Positions 1 through 7,150 of a stretch of 37,296 nt of DNA are shown here, one piece after another. Position numbers and translations under genes: made by a program. The stretch's first letter is position 1. Each line of letters starts with the position of its first letter. The stretch covers positions 1-37,296 of the IMG/VR virus record IMGVR_UViG_3300046167_000024; one strand, written 5' to 3'. The notes beneath the pieces were generated by a model. It was not told the origin of the DNA. It did not search any database and saw nothing but the letters and a program-made list of their open reading frames with translations. The DNA is from a virus.

Positions 1-113
1 CCTACTCTGGCCCACACTTGTCCACTCTTGTCAACTCTTTTTTTCTCTTGACATCTCGTGTCATCTATGGTTGCGCCCTAGAGTCACTCAGGTTTTTCTC
101 TTGTTGTCAAGTG

Positions 114-142
114 TTGACACGAGGACTATTGTGTGCTATCTA
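114..142 (+). promoter_or_regulatory. Promoter-like site in terminal repeat, unit 1
   Basis: TTGACA at 114-119 is followed after 17 bases by TATCTA at 137-142, preceded by TGC as in an extended -10. The same TGC precedes the two strong promoters at 376 and 5746. A second copy lies in the right repeat at 37159-37187. Activity is inferred only. Confidence 0.45.
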
Positions 143-184
143 AGACTCATGCAGGAATCATGCCAACTCTTGTGCAATCTTTTG

Positions 185-213
185 TTGACATGAGGGCTGG
201 GGTGTGCTAGAGG
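185..213 (+). promoter_or_regulatory. Promoter-like site in terminal repeat, unit 2
   Basis: TTGACA at 185-190 and the TGC-TA block at 205-209 have the same spacing as unit 1, and the 31-base stretches 112-142 and 183-213 match at most positions. The -10 here (TAGAGG) is poor. It may be a weak promoter or a protein-binding repeat rather than a start site. Confidence 0.3.
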
Positions 214-222
214 GGACGGGGG

Positions 223-375
223 TACCGCACCGCAGTCGGCAATTGTAACGGTAGGCACTCCTGTACATCAAAAGCAAAACTAGAAAAAACTAGGAAAAGC
301 AAGTGTTTACTAACATGCCTAACCTCTTGAATACTAAAGAAAACTTCAGCACTGTAAATTAACACATAAAAGGAC
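223..375. other. Non-coding leader between the repeat and the first promoter
   Basis: Together with the terminal repeat this makes bases 1-446 free of genes. The stretch is AT-rich from about 265 on, with AAAACTAG-like words repeated near 274-296. Open frames here lack ribosome sites and do not look like proteins. I see no RNA gene or strong hairpin. Confidence 0.5.
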
Positions 376-404
376 TTGACAAACACAGAAAAATATGCTA
401 TAAT
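376..404 (+). promoter_or_regulatory. Strong sigma70 promoter upstream of the terminase genes
   Basis: TTGACA (376-381), a 17-base spacer and TATAAT (399-404) are full consensus matches, with TGC before the -10. Transcription should start near 411 and read into the small terminase gene at 447. The flanks and the leader words GTATTCTTTA (411-420) and AAGGTAAAATAC (431-442) recur at the promoter at 5746. Confidence 0.9.
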
Positions 405-446
405 GTTACTGTATTCTTTAGAGAAGCTAGAAGGTAAAATACACAT

Positions 447-836
447 ATGGATATTGATAATGAGCCACCTAAGCGTAAACGAGGGAGACCTAGGAAAACA
501 GATGTAGTCTCTAAATCTAAAGGATCTAGAGGTGTCAGGGGTAGACCTAAAGGTGACGCAAGTATTATCAATGAGTACAAAGCACGTATGTTGGCTTCAC
601 CTAAGTCACGTAAGGTGTTGGATGCTATCTTCGATGCTGCTCTAGATGACGAACATAAGAATCAAGCGGCTGCATGGAAACTAGTGATGGATCGCATGTT
701 ACCTCTAAGCTACTTTGAGAAAGATAGTGCTGGTGGTAGATCTGCGGTATCTATAACCATCTCTGGTATAGGTGCGGGGTCTGTAGAAACTGATGTTACT
801 AAAGAACCAATAGAGGGCGAATATACGGATGTTTAG
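447..836 (+). CDS. Putative small terminase subunit with two AT-hook-like motifs
   Basis: The 129-residue product sits first in the packaging block, two genes before the large terminase, where the DNA-recognising small subunit is expected. Its basic N-terminus holds two RGRP cores, RGRPRK (residues 12-17) and RGRPKG (31-36), typical of AT-hook minor-groove binders. The middle (about 45-95) looks helical and a short acidic tail follows. The ATG at 447 has AAGG (431-434) upstream and lies just beyond the strong promoter at 376-404. The end overlaps the M15 peptidase start by 8 bases. The subunit call rests mainly on position and size; a DNA-binding protein of another kind is possible. Confidence 0.6.
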   Translation: MDIDNEPPKRKRGRPRKTDVVSKSKGSRGVRGRPKGDASIINEYKARMLASPKSRKVLDAIFDAALDDEHKNQAAAWKLVMDRMLPLSYFEKDSAGGRSAVSITISGIGAGSVETDVTKEPIEGEYTDV

Positions 837-1179
837 ATACTTCGACAGGGAAGAGTTTGTGTGTCAAGCCACAGGCGAGAATGAGATTGAAGATGAACTG
901 ATCCATGCCCTAGATGAGCTTAGAGAACACTGTGGTTTTCCTTTTGTTATCACAAGTGGCTATAGATCACCTGATCACCCTTTAGAGTTACGAAAGAAAC
1001 ATCCCGGTACACATGCACAAGGCATAGCAGCGGACATAGCTGTGTCCTCTGGTCTACAAAGGTACACTATAGTAAAGAATGCTATTAAGTTAGGCTTTAC
1101 TGGTATTGGTGTTGCTGGAGGCTTTGTGCATGTAGACATTAGAGCTACTGATACACCTGTAATGTGGACGTATAGTTAG
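829..1179 (+). CDS. M15-family peptidase, probable endolysin
   Basis: This 116-residue protein has the M15 (VanY/DUF882-like) metallopeptidase signature: SGYRSPDHP at 43-51, HAQGIAADI at 62-70 and FVHVDIR at 99-105. H62, D69 and H101 are the likely zinc ligands. Such enzymes cut peptide bonds in peptidoglycan, so it probably serves as the lysis enzyme or a virion-associated wall peptidase. It has no signal peptide or membrane segment and would need a holin. It overlaps the terminase gene before it by 8 bases and its TAG shares a base with the GTG of the next small gene. Its place between the terminase genes is unusual. Confidence 0.85.
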   Translation: MFRYFDREEFVCQATGENEIEDELIHALDELREHCGFPFVITSGYRSPDHPLELRKKHPGTHAQGIAADIAVSSGLQRYTIVKNAIKLGFTGIGVAGGFVHVDIRATDTPVMWTYS

Positions 1180-1322
1180 TGAACACTAACAGAGAATACC
1201 TAAAGACTTTAGCACAACAAGAGGATCTAAACTGGGATGGAGATCCTGATTTAGATGCTGAGTATGAGTGTGAAGAAGAAAAAGACTTAGATGAGCTAGT
1301 AGTTAAGTATTTCTATGACTGA
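1179..1322 (+). CDS. Small acidic protein of unknown function
   Basis: A 47-residue frame starts with GTG at 1179, sharing one base with the TAG of the peptidase gene, and its TGA overlaps the large-terminase ATG (ATGACTGA at 1315-1322). These tight junctions on both sides are the main support. The product is strongly acidic (runs such as EYECEEEKD) with no recognised motif. No clear ribosome site precedes the GTG, so translation would depend on coupling. It could be a terminase accessory protein or just a coupling frame. Confidence 0.55.
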   Translation: MNTNREYLKTLAQQEDLNWDGDPDLDAEYECEEEKDLDELVVKYFYD

Positions 1323-2565
1323 TCTTAACATACAACTGCTTGATTGGCAAAAGCAAGTCTGGTCTGATGATACTAGATTTAAGATTGTAGCTGCCGGTAG
1401 ACGTACAGGTAAGTCCAGACTAGCAGCTTGGATGTTGATTGTTAATGCTCTACAGGCAGACAAAGGTCATGTGTTCTATGTTGCTCCAACACAAGGACAG
1501 GCCAGAGACATCATGTGGCAAACACTATTGGAGCTGGCGCACCCTGTTGTAACTAATGCACACATAAACAACCTACAGATTAAGTTAGTCAATGGCGCTA
1601 CTATATCACTGAAGGGTGCTGACAGACCAGAGACTATGCGTGGTGTGTCACTAAAGTTCCTAGTGATGGACGAGTACGCTGACATGAAGCCTGAAGTCTT
1701 TGAGCAGATCCTTAGACCTGCCTTGGCTGACCAGAAGGGTGCTGCACTGTTCATTGGTACACCTATGGGGCGTAATCACTTCTACGATCTGTACAAGTAC
1801 GCAGAGCTAGAGGACGATGAGTCTTATACTGCATGGCACTTTACAAGTTATGACAATGAGTTGTTAGACCCAGATGAGATTGATCTAGCTAAGAAGTCTA
1901 TGTCATCCTACGCATTCCGTCAAGAGTTCATGGCATCCTTTGAAGCTAGAGGCTCAGAGATGTTTAAGGAGGAGTGGGTTAAGTTTGGTGAAGCACCGGA
2001 GATAGGTGACTACTACGTTAGCATTGACTTAGCTGGCTTTGAGGACGTAAGTAAGAAGAGAACTAAAAACTCTAAGCTGGATGAATCAGCTATTGCTGTT
2101 GTGAAAGTAAATGAGAATGGCTGGCACCTAGAGAACATTATATACGGTAGGTGGGACTTAGCGGAGACAGCTAGAAAGATCTTTGAGGTTGTTAGAGACT
2201 ACAGACCCATCAGTGTAGGTATTGAGCGTGGTATCTCCAAGCAAGCTGTGATGTCACCTCTAATGGACTTGATGAAGCAACGTGGTAGATTCTTTGTTGT
2301 AGAAGAATTAACACACGGCAACCGTAAGAAGACAGACAGAATCATGTGGGCGCTTCAGGGTAGATTTGAGAATGGTCAGATTACTCTAGGGCAAGGTGAG
2401 TGGAATAGTAGATTCATGGATCAGTTATTCCAGTTCCCTGACCCGTTAACACATGATGACCTTGTGGATGCCTTTGCGTACACAGACCAACTAGCTAAAG
2501 TAGCGTACAATTACGACTTTGAGATTGATGATCTTGAGGTCTTAGACGCAGTAACAGGATATTAA
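1315..2565 (+). CDS. Terminase large subunit (packaging ATPase and nuclease)
   Basis: This 416-residue protein is the motor that packages and cuts concatemeric DNA. Walker A is AAGRRTGKS (26-34), Walker B LVMDE (116-120), and a coupling motif IGTP follows. The RNase H-like nuclease half shows the acidic residues expected: SIDLAG, GIERG and HDDLVDAF near the C-terminus. Length and motif order fit the gp17/Terminase_6 type. The ATG overlaps the preceding small frame by 8 bases. The direct terminal repeats suggest it makes staggered or duplicating cuts as in T7-like phages. Confidence 0.95.
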   Translation: MTDLNIQLLDWQKQVWSDDTRFKIVAAGRRTGKSRLAAWMLIVNALQADKGHVFYVAPTQGQARDIMWQTLLELAHPVVTNAHINNLQIKLVNGATISLKGADRPETMRGVSLKFLVMDEYADMKPEVFEQILRPALADQKGAALFIGTPMGRNHFYDLYKYAELEDDESYTAWHFTSYDNELLDPDEIDLAKKSMSSYAFRQEFMASFEARGSEMFKEEWVKFGEAPEIGDYYVSIDLAGFEDVSKKRTKNSKLDESAIAVVKVNENGWHLENIIYGRWDLAETARKIFEVVRDYRPISVGIERGISKQAVMSPLMDLMKQRGRFFVVEELTHGNRKKTDRIMWALQGRFENGQITLGQGEWNSRFMDQLFQFPDPLTHDDLVDAFAYTDQLAKVAYNYDFEIDDLEVLDAVTGY

Positions 2566-2566
2566 C

Positions 2567-2734
2567 ATGCCCAGAAAAGGATTATACAGTAACATTCATG
2601 CCAAACGTAAGCGAATCAAGGCCGGTAGCGGTGAAACGATGCGTAAGCCCGGTAGTAAAGGCGCTCCTACCGCTAAATCGTTCAAGAAAGCAGCCAAAAC
2701 AGCCCGAAATAGAAAATTACGAAGGGGTCGGTAA
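2567..2734 (+). CDS. Small basic conserved phage protein
   Basis: This 55-residue, very lysine/arginine-rich frame begins one base after the large-terminase stop, and its TAA overlaps the portal ATG (TAATG). It starts MPRKGLYSNIHAKRKRIKAG, a pattern I recall from small proteins beside terminase or portal genes in marine phages; no search was possible. The charge suggests nucleic-acid or capsid-surface binding, but function is unknown. No membrane segment or cysteine is present. Confidence 0.8.
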   Translation: MPRKGLYSNIHAKRKRIKAGSGETMRKPGSKGAPTAKSFKKAAKTARNRKLRRGR

Positions 2735-4776
2735 TGGATTACGGTGATAATGACGTTCTGTCTAGCGACGAACACCTAGAAAACTGGGTAATGGCTAAGT
2801 GTGACTCGTGGCGAGATCACTATGAGTCCAATTATGCAGAAAGATTTGAAGAATTCTACCGTTTATGGCGTGGAATCTGGGCAGCAGAGGACATGGAGCG
2901 CAAAAGTGAGCGTTCACGTATCATTTCACCCGCATTACAGCAGGCTGTAGAGTCCAGTGTAGCAGAAATTGAGGAAGCAACCTTTGGTCGTGGTAAGTAT
3001 TTTGACATCACTGACGATCTAGGGGACGCAGAAGCACAAGATGTTGTGTATCTACGCACTAAGCTGCATGAGGACTTTGAGAAGACTCAAATACGCAAGC
3101 AAGTAGGTGAATGTCTCATCAACAGTGCTGTGTTTGGTACTGGTGTAGCTGAAGTAGTGCTAGAGGAAGTCAAAGAGATGGCTCCTGCTACACAGCCTAT
3201 TATGGACGGACAGCTACAGGCAGTAGGTGTTAACGTCACAGACCGTACAGTAGTTAAGCTACGCCCTGTACTGCCACAGAACTTCCTAATTGACCCAGTA
3301 GCTACATCCATACAGGACGCTATAGGCGTTGCTGTGGATGAGTTTGTGCCACGACACAAGGTACAACAACTACAGGAAGAAGGTGTCTACAGGAGCGTGT
3401 ACGTAGGTCAGGCGGCTAGTGACTACGACCTAGAGCCAGATCAAGACCTAACTAGCTACGATGAAGACAAGGTACGCTTAACCAAATACTACGGTCTTGT
3501 GCCTCGTTACTTGCTAGAGATTGGTGAAAAAGAAGCACTGCTTGACGATGACGAAGACATTGCTGATGTTGAACTAGAGGAACCAGAGAACAATGAAGAT
3601 GCCAGCTATTACGTCGAAGCTATTGTGGTTGTGGCTAATGGAGGCATCCTACTAAAAGCAGAAGCTAACCCATACATGATGCAGGATCGTCCTGTAGTAG
3701 CTTTCCCTTGGGATGTAGTTCCCGGTAGGTTCTGGGGACGTGGTGTGTGTGAGAAGGGTTACAACAGCCAGAAGGCGCTTGACACGGAGCTTCGTGCCCG
3801 TATTGATGCCTTAGCACTGACTGTACATCCAATGATGGCTATGGACGCTACACGCCTTCCTAGAGGCTCTCGTCCAGAAGTACGCCCCGGTAAGATCTTG
3901 TTAACCAATGGCGACCCTAAGTCTGTCATCAACCCATTCAACTTTGGTCAAGTGAGTCAGATTACATTTGCACAGGCAGCAGAACTACAGAAGATGGTTC
4001 AGATGTCTACAGGTGCCATTGACTCCGCTGGTATCCCCGGCAGTATCAACGGTGACGCTACGGCTGCTGGTATCAGTATGTCCCTTGGTGCAATCATCAA
4101 GCGTCACAAGCGTACCTTGATTAACTTCCAACAGTCCTTCTTGATTCCTTTTGTCAAAATGGCTGCTTGTCGTTACATGCAGTTTGATCCAGAGAACTAT
4201 CCTGTCAAGGACTATAAGTTTAACACTACGTCTACTCTAGGCATTATTGCTCGTGAGTACGAAGTAACACAGCTTGTGCAACTATTGCAGACCATGCCAG
4301 CAGAGTCTCCACTGTACAACACGTTGATTCAGTCAATTATTGACAACATGAACCTGTCTAACCGTGAAGAACTGATGGCTAAGTTGGCTCAGGCAGAACA
4401 GGCATCACAACCTACTGAAGAACAGCAACAGATGCAACAAGCGGCTGCACAGGCACAGATGGCCTTCCAGCAGTCACAGACAGCAGCACTTAATGGTCAG
4501 GCACAGGAGTCTAATGCTAGAGCGCAGAAGATTGCTGTAGAGACACAGCTTGCACCACAGGAGCTACAGATTGACCAGATTAAGGCAGTCACAGCTAACC
4601 TGAAGGCAGGCGACCAAGAGGACAAGGAGTTTGAGCGTCGTATGAAGATTGCTCAGACATTCTTGAAAGAGAAAGAGATTGACCTAAGAAACTCTCCTTC
4701 TGCTCCTGCTGCTCAACAACAGCAACCCATGCAACCCCAGCAACCCCAGCAACCCCTTAGACTGCAACAAGGATAA
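2734..4776 (+). CDS. Portal (head-tail connector) protein
   Basis: The 680-residue product directly follows the large terminase and has the size and character of podovirus portals. The N-terminal part is helical and acidic, with a conserved-looking block ERSRIISPALQQAVESSVAE near residues 60-80. The centre carries GAIDSAGIPG with GDATAAGIS (about 430-450), typical of portals of marine podoviruses as I recall them. After residue 550 it becomes glutamine/alanine-rich and coiled-coil-like, suiting an extended barrel inside the capsid. It forms the dodecameric channel through which DNA enters and leaves. The start shares a base with the preceding TAA. Confidence 0.88.
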   Translation: MDYGDNDVLSSDEHLENWVMAKCDSWRDHYESNYAERFEEFYRLWRGIWAAEDMERKSERSRIISPALQQAVESSVAEIEEATFGRGKYFDITDDLGDAEAQDVVYLRTKLHEDFEKTQIRKQVGECLINSAVFGTGVAEVVLEEVKEMAPATQPIMDGQLQAVGVNVTDRTVVKLRPVLPQNFLIDPVATSIQDAIGVAVDEFVPRHKVQQLQEEGVYRSVYVGQAASDYDLEPDQDLTSYDEDKVRLTKYYGLVPRYLLEIGEKEALLDDDEDIADVELEEPENNEDASYYVEAIVVVANGGILLKAEANPYMMQDRPVVAFPWDVVPGRFWGRGVCEKGYNSQKALDTELRARIDALALTVHPMMAMDATRLPRGSRPEVRPGKILLTNGDPKSVINPFNFGQVSQITFAQAAELQKMVQMSTGAIDSAGIPGSINGDATAAGISMSLGAIIKRHKRTLINFQQSFLIPFVKMAACRYMQFDPENYPVKDYKFNTTSTLGIIAREYEVTQLVQLLQTMPAESPLYNTLIQSIIDNMNLSNREELMAKLAQAEQASQPTEEQQQMQQAAAQAQMAFQQSQTAALNGQAQESNARAQKIAVETQLAPQELQIDQIKAVTANLKAGDQEDKEFERRMKIAQTFLKEKEIDLRNSPSAPAAQQQQPMQPQQPQQPLRLQQG

Positions 4777-4780
4777 ATTG

Positions 4781-4912
4781 ATGGTCGTAACACGTACAGA
4801 ACTAACTCAGATAGTAGATCAAGTCAATAAAAAGTTTGATGAACTAGAAGCTAAAATTAAAGAGTTAGAGGCAAAGAATGTTAAGAAACTACCGAACAAG
4901 AAGGCGGCGTAA
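4781..4912 (+). CDS. Small coiled-coil protein of unknown function
   Basis: A 43-residue frame with AAGGAT (4769-4774) as ribosome site starts at ATG 4781, and its TAA overlaps the next ATG at 4912. The product is a single charged helix with heptad character (FDELEAKIKELEAK) and a basic tail. It lies between the portal and two small basic proteins, so it probably belongs to head assembly. I do not recognise a family. Confidence 0.7.
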   Translation: MVVTRTELTQIVDQVNKKFDELEAKIKELEAKNVKKLPNKKAA

Positions 4913-5169
4913 TGCCTAGTCCACGTAGAGGTAAAGCAAGAGTAAAAGTGACTTCCAGTGGCAAAAAAGTCTCTTACGGTCAGGCAGGTCAAGCTAAAGG
5001 CGGTGGCCCTAGAGTAAAGCCGGGAACCAGTAAGGGTGACAGCTACTGTGCTAGGTCGCTAGGTATCAAGAAACGTCTTCCTAAAAAGAAGCAAAATGAT
5101 CCTAACACACCTAACAACTTATCACGTAAGCGTTGGAAGTGTTCTGGCGCAAAATCAAGGAGAAAGTAA
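4912..5169 (+). CDS. Conserved basic small phage protein with SYCARS motif
   Basis: This 85-residue lysine-rich protein has a glycine/lysine-rich first half, then SYCARSLGI (about 45-53), NTPNNLSRKRWKC and a basic end. I recall this combination of a cysteine next to ARS and an LSRKRWKC block from many marine phage genomes, without a known function. It contains two cysteines and no membrane segment. It starts in the stop of the preceding gene and ends just before another tiny basic gene with a strong ribosome site. A capsid or DNA-binding role is a guess from position and charge. Confidence 0.8.
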   Translation: MPSPRRGKARVKVTSSGKKVSYGQAGQAKGGGPRVKPGTSKGDSYCARSLGIKKRLPKKKQNDPNTPNNLSRKRWKCSGAKSRRK

Positions 5170-5170
5170 T

Positions 5171-5290
5171 ATGCCAATGGTAGGCGGAAAGAAGTACAGT
5201 TACACCCCTAAAGGTAGAGCAGCAGCAGTTAAAGCTAAGAAACGTCAAAACATGAAGCCTCGTGCAACAGGTGGACGTAGGGGCCGCTGA
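5171..5290 (+). CDS. Tiny basic protein
   Basis: The 39-residue frame starts at ATG 5171, chosen because AAGGAG (5157-5162) lies 8 bases upstream; the frame is open further back but lacks such a site. The product is rich in lysine, arginine and glycine and ends GGRRGR. It is the third very basic small protein in 2.6 kb and may bind DNA or the capsid. No family is recognised. Confidence 0.7.
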   Translation: MPMVGGKKYSYTPKGRAAAVKAKKRQNMKPRATGGRRGR

Positions 5291-5292
5291 CG

Positions 5293-5742
5293 GTGATTGC
5301 AGAGATAAGTGCAATTGTTGCTGGTGTCAATGCTGCTACGTCTGCTATTAAGCGTGTAGCTGAGACTACCAACGACATCTCAAGTATCTCTGCTTTCCTA
5401 TCTACTCTTGGAGGTGCAGAGGTAGAGTTAGCTAGAGCGCAGAATGAAGGCGGACTATCTGAAGGAGATGCTGTCAAAGCTGCACTAGCTAAGAAACAAA
5501 TACAAGAGACTATGAAGGAGATTAAGGATCTCTTTACAGTCAGCGGTAACGGACAACTTTATCAAGAAGCTATGCTTGCAATGGCTGAAGCTAGGAAGGC
5601 TAAACAACTAGAGTTAGCTAGAGCAATAGCAGCTAAGAAGAAGTTTTGGAAGGACGTTAGAGAGATAGGTGCTGTCATAGGTGTACTGGTGTTTTTAGTC
5701 CCTATGTGCCTAGCACTTTTAATTTCATATTTAACAAAATAA
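5293..5742 (+). CDS. Single-pass membrane protein, unknown function
   Basis: The 149-residue product starts with GTG at 5293, two bases after the previous stop. Residues 1-110 are alanine-rich and helical with charged positions, and residues 125-146 form one membrane helix (VIGVLVFLVPMCLALLISYL) followed by a short lysine end. This tail-anchored layout is seen in phage lysis or ejection helpers, but I do not recognise the family. It is the last gene before the promoter at 5746, so it ends the first late transcription block. Confidence 0.75.
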   Translation: MIAEISAIVAGVNAATSAIKRVAETTNDISSISAFLSTLGGAEVELARAQNEGGLSEGDAVKAALAKKQIQETMKEIKDLFTVSGNGQLYQEAMLAMAEARKAKQLELARAIAAKKKFWKDVREIGAVIGVLVFLVPMCLALLISYLTK

Positions 5743-5745
5743 CAC

Positions 5746-5774
5746 TTGACAAATGAGTCAAAGTATGCTATAAT
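5746..5774 (+). promoter_or_regulatory. Strong sigma70 promoter for scaffold and capsid genes
   Basis: TTGACA (5746-5751), a 17-base spacer and TATAAT (5769-5774) with TGC before the -10 are consensus. ACTTGACAAA and ATGCTATAATGT around them match the promoter at 376 exactly, as do GTATTCTTTA (5799-5808) and AAGGTAAAATAC (5812-5823) downstream. It should drive 5825 to the terminator at 8126. Confidence 0.92.
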
Positions 5775-5824
5775 GTATAGGTACATAAGTGTACACAAGT
5801 ATTCTTTAACAAAGGTAAAATACT

Positions 5825-6079
5825 ATGACTCAAGAGTTAGAAACATACTTTAACAATTACTTTGCTATGTTTAGATCAGAAGGCTGGAAACAGCTAATCT
5901 CTGACTTACAGAGTAATGTTATACAGATCAACTCAGTAGAAATGACTACGGATAATGATAACTTGAACTTCCGTAAGGGACAGTTAGCTATCCTAGCAAC
6001 CATATTAAATCTTGAAACACAGATTGATAACGGCTATCAACAAGCAGAATCAGAAGAGTCTGTAGATGAGGCTGTTTGA
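5825..6079 (+). CDS. Conserved small protein before the scaffold gene
   Basis: The 84-residue acidic protein is the first gene behind the strong promoter at 5746, with AAAGGT (5811-5816) upstream of the ATG. It begins MTQELETYFNNYFAMFRSEG and is predicted helical. Similar aromatic-rich N-termini occur, as I recall, in uncharacterised proteins between portal and scaffold in marine podoviruses. Co-transcription with scaffold and capsid suggests a role in head assembly. The end overlaps the next gene by 14 bases. Confidence 0.75.
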   Translation: MTQELETYFNNYFAMFRSEGWKQLISDLQSNVIQINSVEMTTDNDNLNFRKGQLAILATILNLETQIDNGYQQAESEESVDEAV

Positions 6080-6290
6080 TTTTAGATGTCCTTGTGGCAA
6101 ACTGTTTGAAGATTTAGTTAAGTCTGATGTTACAACTTCTAGGTGCAGTTGTGGCTTGGACGCTAAACGTGTTATCTCTCCAGTGAGATCTAACCTTGAA
6201 GGCATTAGTGGAGACTTCCCTGATGCACATGATAGGTGGGTTAAACGACGAGAGCAGCACATGGCACATGAACGAAGGCAAACCTCCTAG
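6066..6290 (+). CDS. FmdB-like zinc-ribbon small protein
   Basis: The 74-residue protein opens with MRLFDFRCPCGKLFEDLV and a second CSCG near residue 28-31, giving two cysteine pairs spaced as in FmdB-type zinc ribbons. The remainder is charged and has no known domain. It overlaps the previous gene by 14 bases (ATGAGGCTGTTTGA), so the two are translationally coupled. It may bind nucleic acid or act in capsid assembly; its role in phages is not established. Confidence 0.75.
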   Translation: MRLFDFRCPCGKLFEDLVKSDVTTSRCSCGLDAKRVISPVRSNLEGISGDFPDAHDRWVKRREQHMAHERRQTS

Positions 6291-6339
6291 AGAACCTTCA
6301 TACTAAACATCTCCACAATACTAAGGTACGGAGTTAATA

Positions 6340-7128
6340 ATGGCTAAGATTATTGAACCTGAGCGTCAGGATACTCAAGAAGAGAACGAACAGCAACTAG
6401 ATATGTTTGCACAAGTAGAGGAACAACAGGAAACTCCTGAACCACAGGAACCTGAGATCCCAGACAAGTACAAAGGTAAGTCCGCTGAAGAACTTGTACA
6501 GATGCACCAAGAAGCTGAGAAGCTATTGGGCCGACAGAGTTCTGAAGTAGGTGAGCTACGTAAGGTTGTTGATACGTATATTCAGACACAACTCACAGAA
6601 GATACTAAAGAAGCACCCCAACAAGACGAAGAAGTAGATTGGTTTACAGACCCTGATAAGGCTGTAGATAGGGCTATTCAAAACCACCCTAAGATTAAGG
6701 AAGCTGAAGCCGTAACGCAACAGTACAAAGCAAGTGCTGCACTATCAGAGCTACAACGTAAGCACCCTGATATGCAACAAATCTTGCAAGATACCAACTT
6801 TGCTGAATGGATTAAAGCATCTAATGTTAGGACTAAGCTGTTTGTAGCAGCAGACCAGCAGTATGATAGTGAAGCCGCTGATGAGCTATTTAGCTTATGG
6901 AAAGAGCGACAGAACATTGTACAGCAGACTGCCGCTGTAGAGGAGCAATCCCGTAAACAAGCAGTTAAGGCAGCTTCTACTGGCAATGCTAGTGGTAGCA
7001 CAGAATCAGCACCTAAGAAGATCTACCGACGCGCAGACATTATTAACCTTATGAGAACCGACCCTGATCGCTATGCTGCTCTACAACCAGAGATTATGAA
7101 GGCATACGCAGAAAAACGGGTCAGATAG
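6340..7128 (+). CDS. Capsid scaffolding protein
   Basis: The 262-residue protein directly precedes the major capsid gene. It is acidic and glutamine/glutamate-rich at residues 1-45, then has PDKYKGKSAEELVQMHQEAE (about 41-60) followed by a coiled coil, a pattern common in podovirus scaffolds. The C-terminal end is basic, ending YAEKRVR, as expected for the part that docks on coat protein. It would shape the procapsid and leave on maturation. GGAG (6332-6335) precedes the ATG. No protease motif is visible. Confidence 0.85.
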   Translation: MAKIIEPERQDTQEENEQQLDMFAQVEEQQETPEPQEPEIPDKYKGKSAEELVQMHQEAEKLLGRQSSEVGELRKVVDTYIQTQLTEDTKEAPQQDEEVDWFTDPDKAVDRAIQNHPKIKEAEAVTQQYKASAALSELQRKHPDMQQILQDTNFAEWIKASNVRTKLFVAADQQYDSEAADELFSLWKERQNIVQQTAAVEEQSRKQAVKAASTGNASGSTESAPKKIYRRADIINLMRTDPDRYAALQPEIMKAYAEKRVR

Positions 7129-7150
7129 TATATCTTAGGAGATATTTATT

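Larger units (their letters stand above)
1..222. repeat. Left copy of the 222-bp terminal direct repeat
   Basis: Bases 1-222 recur without a mismatch that I can see at 37046-37267, the arrangement expected of a podovirus genome packaged with short direct terminal repeats. The repeat has no credible gene. It contains several TTGACA/TTGTCAA words, a pyrimidine-rich stretch near 31-48 and two promoter-like units (112-142 and 183-213). Identity ends at base 223. Confidence 0.9.

Noticed and set aside
207-580. Minus-strand frames in the left leader and terminase gene
   Set aside because: No ribosome site; they cross the strong promoter and the small terminase gene.
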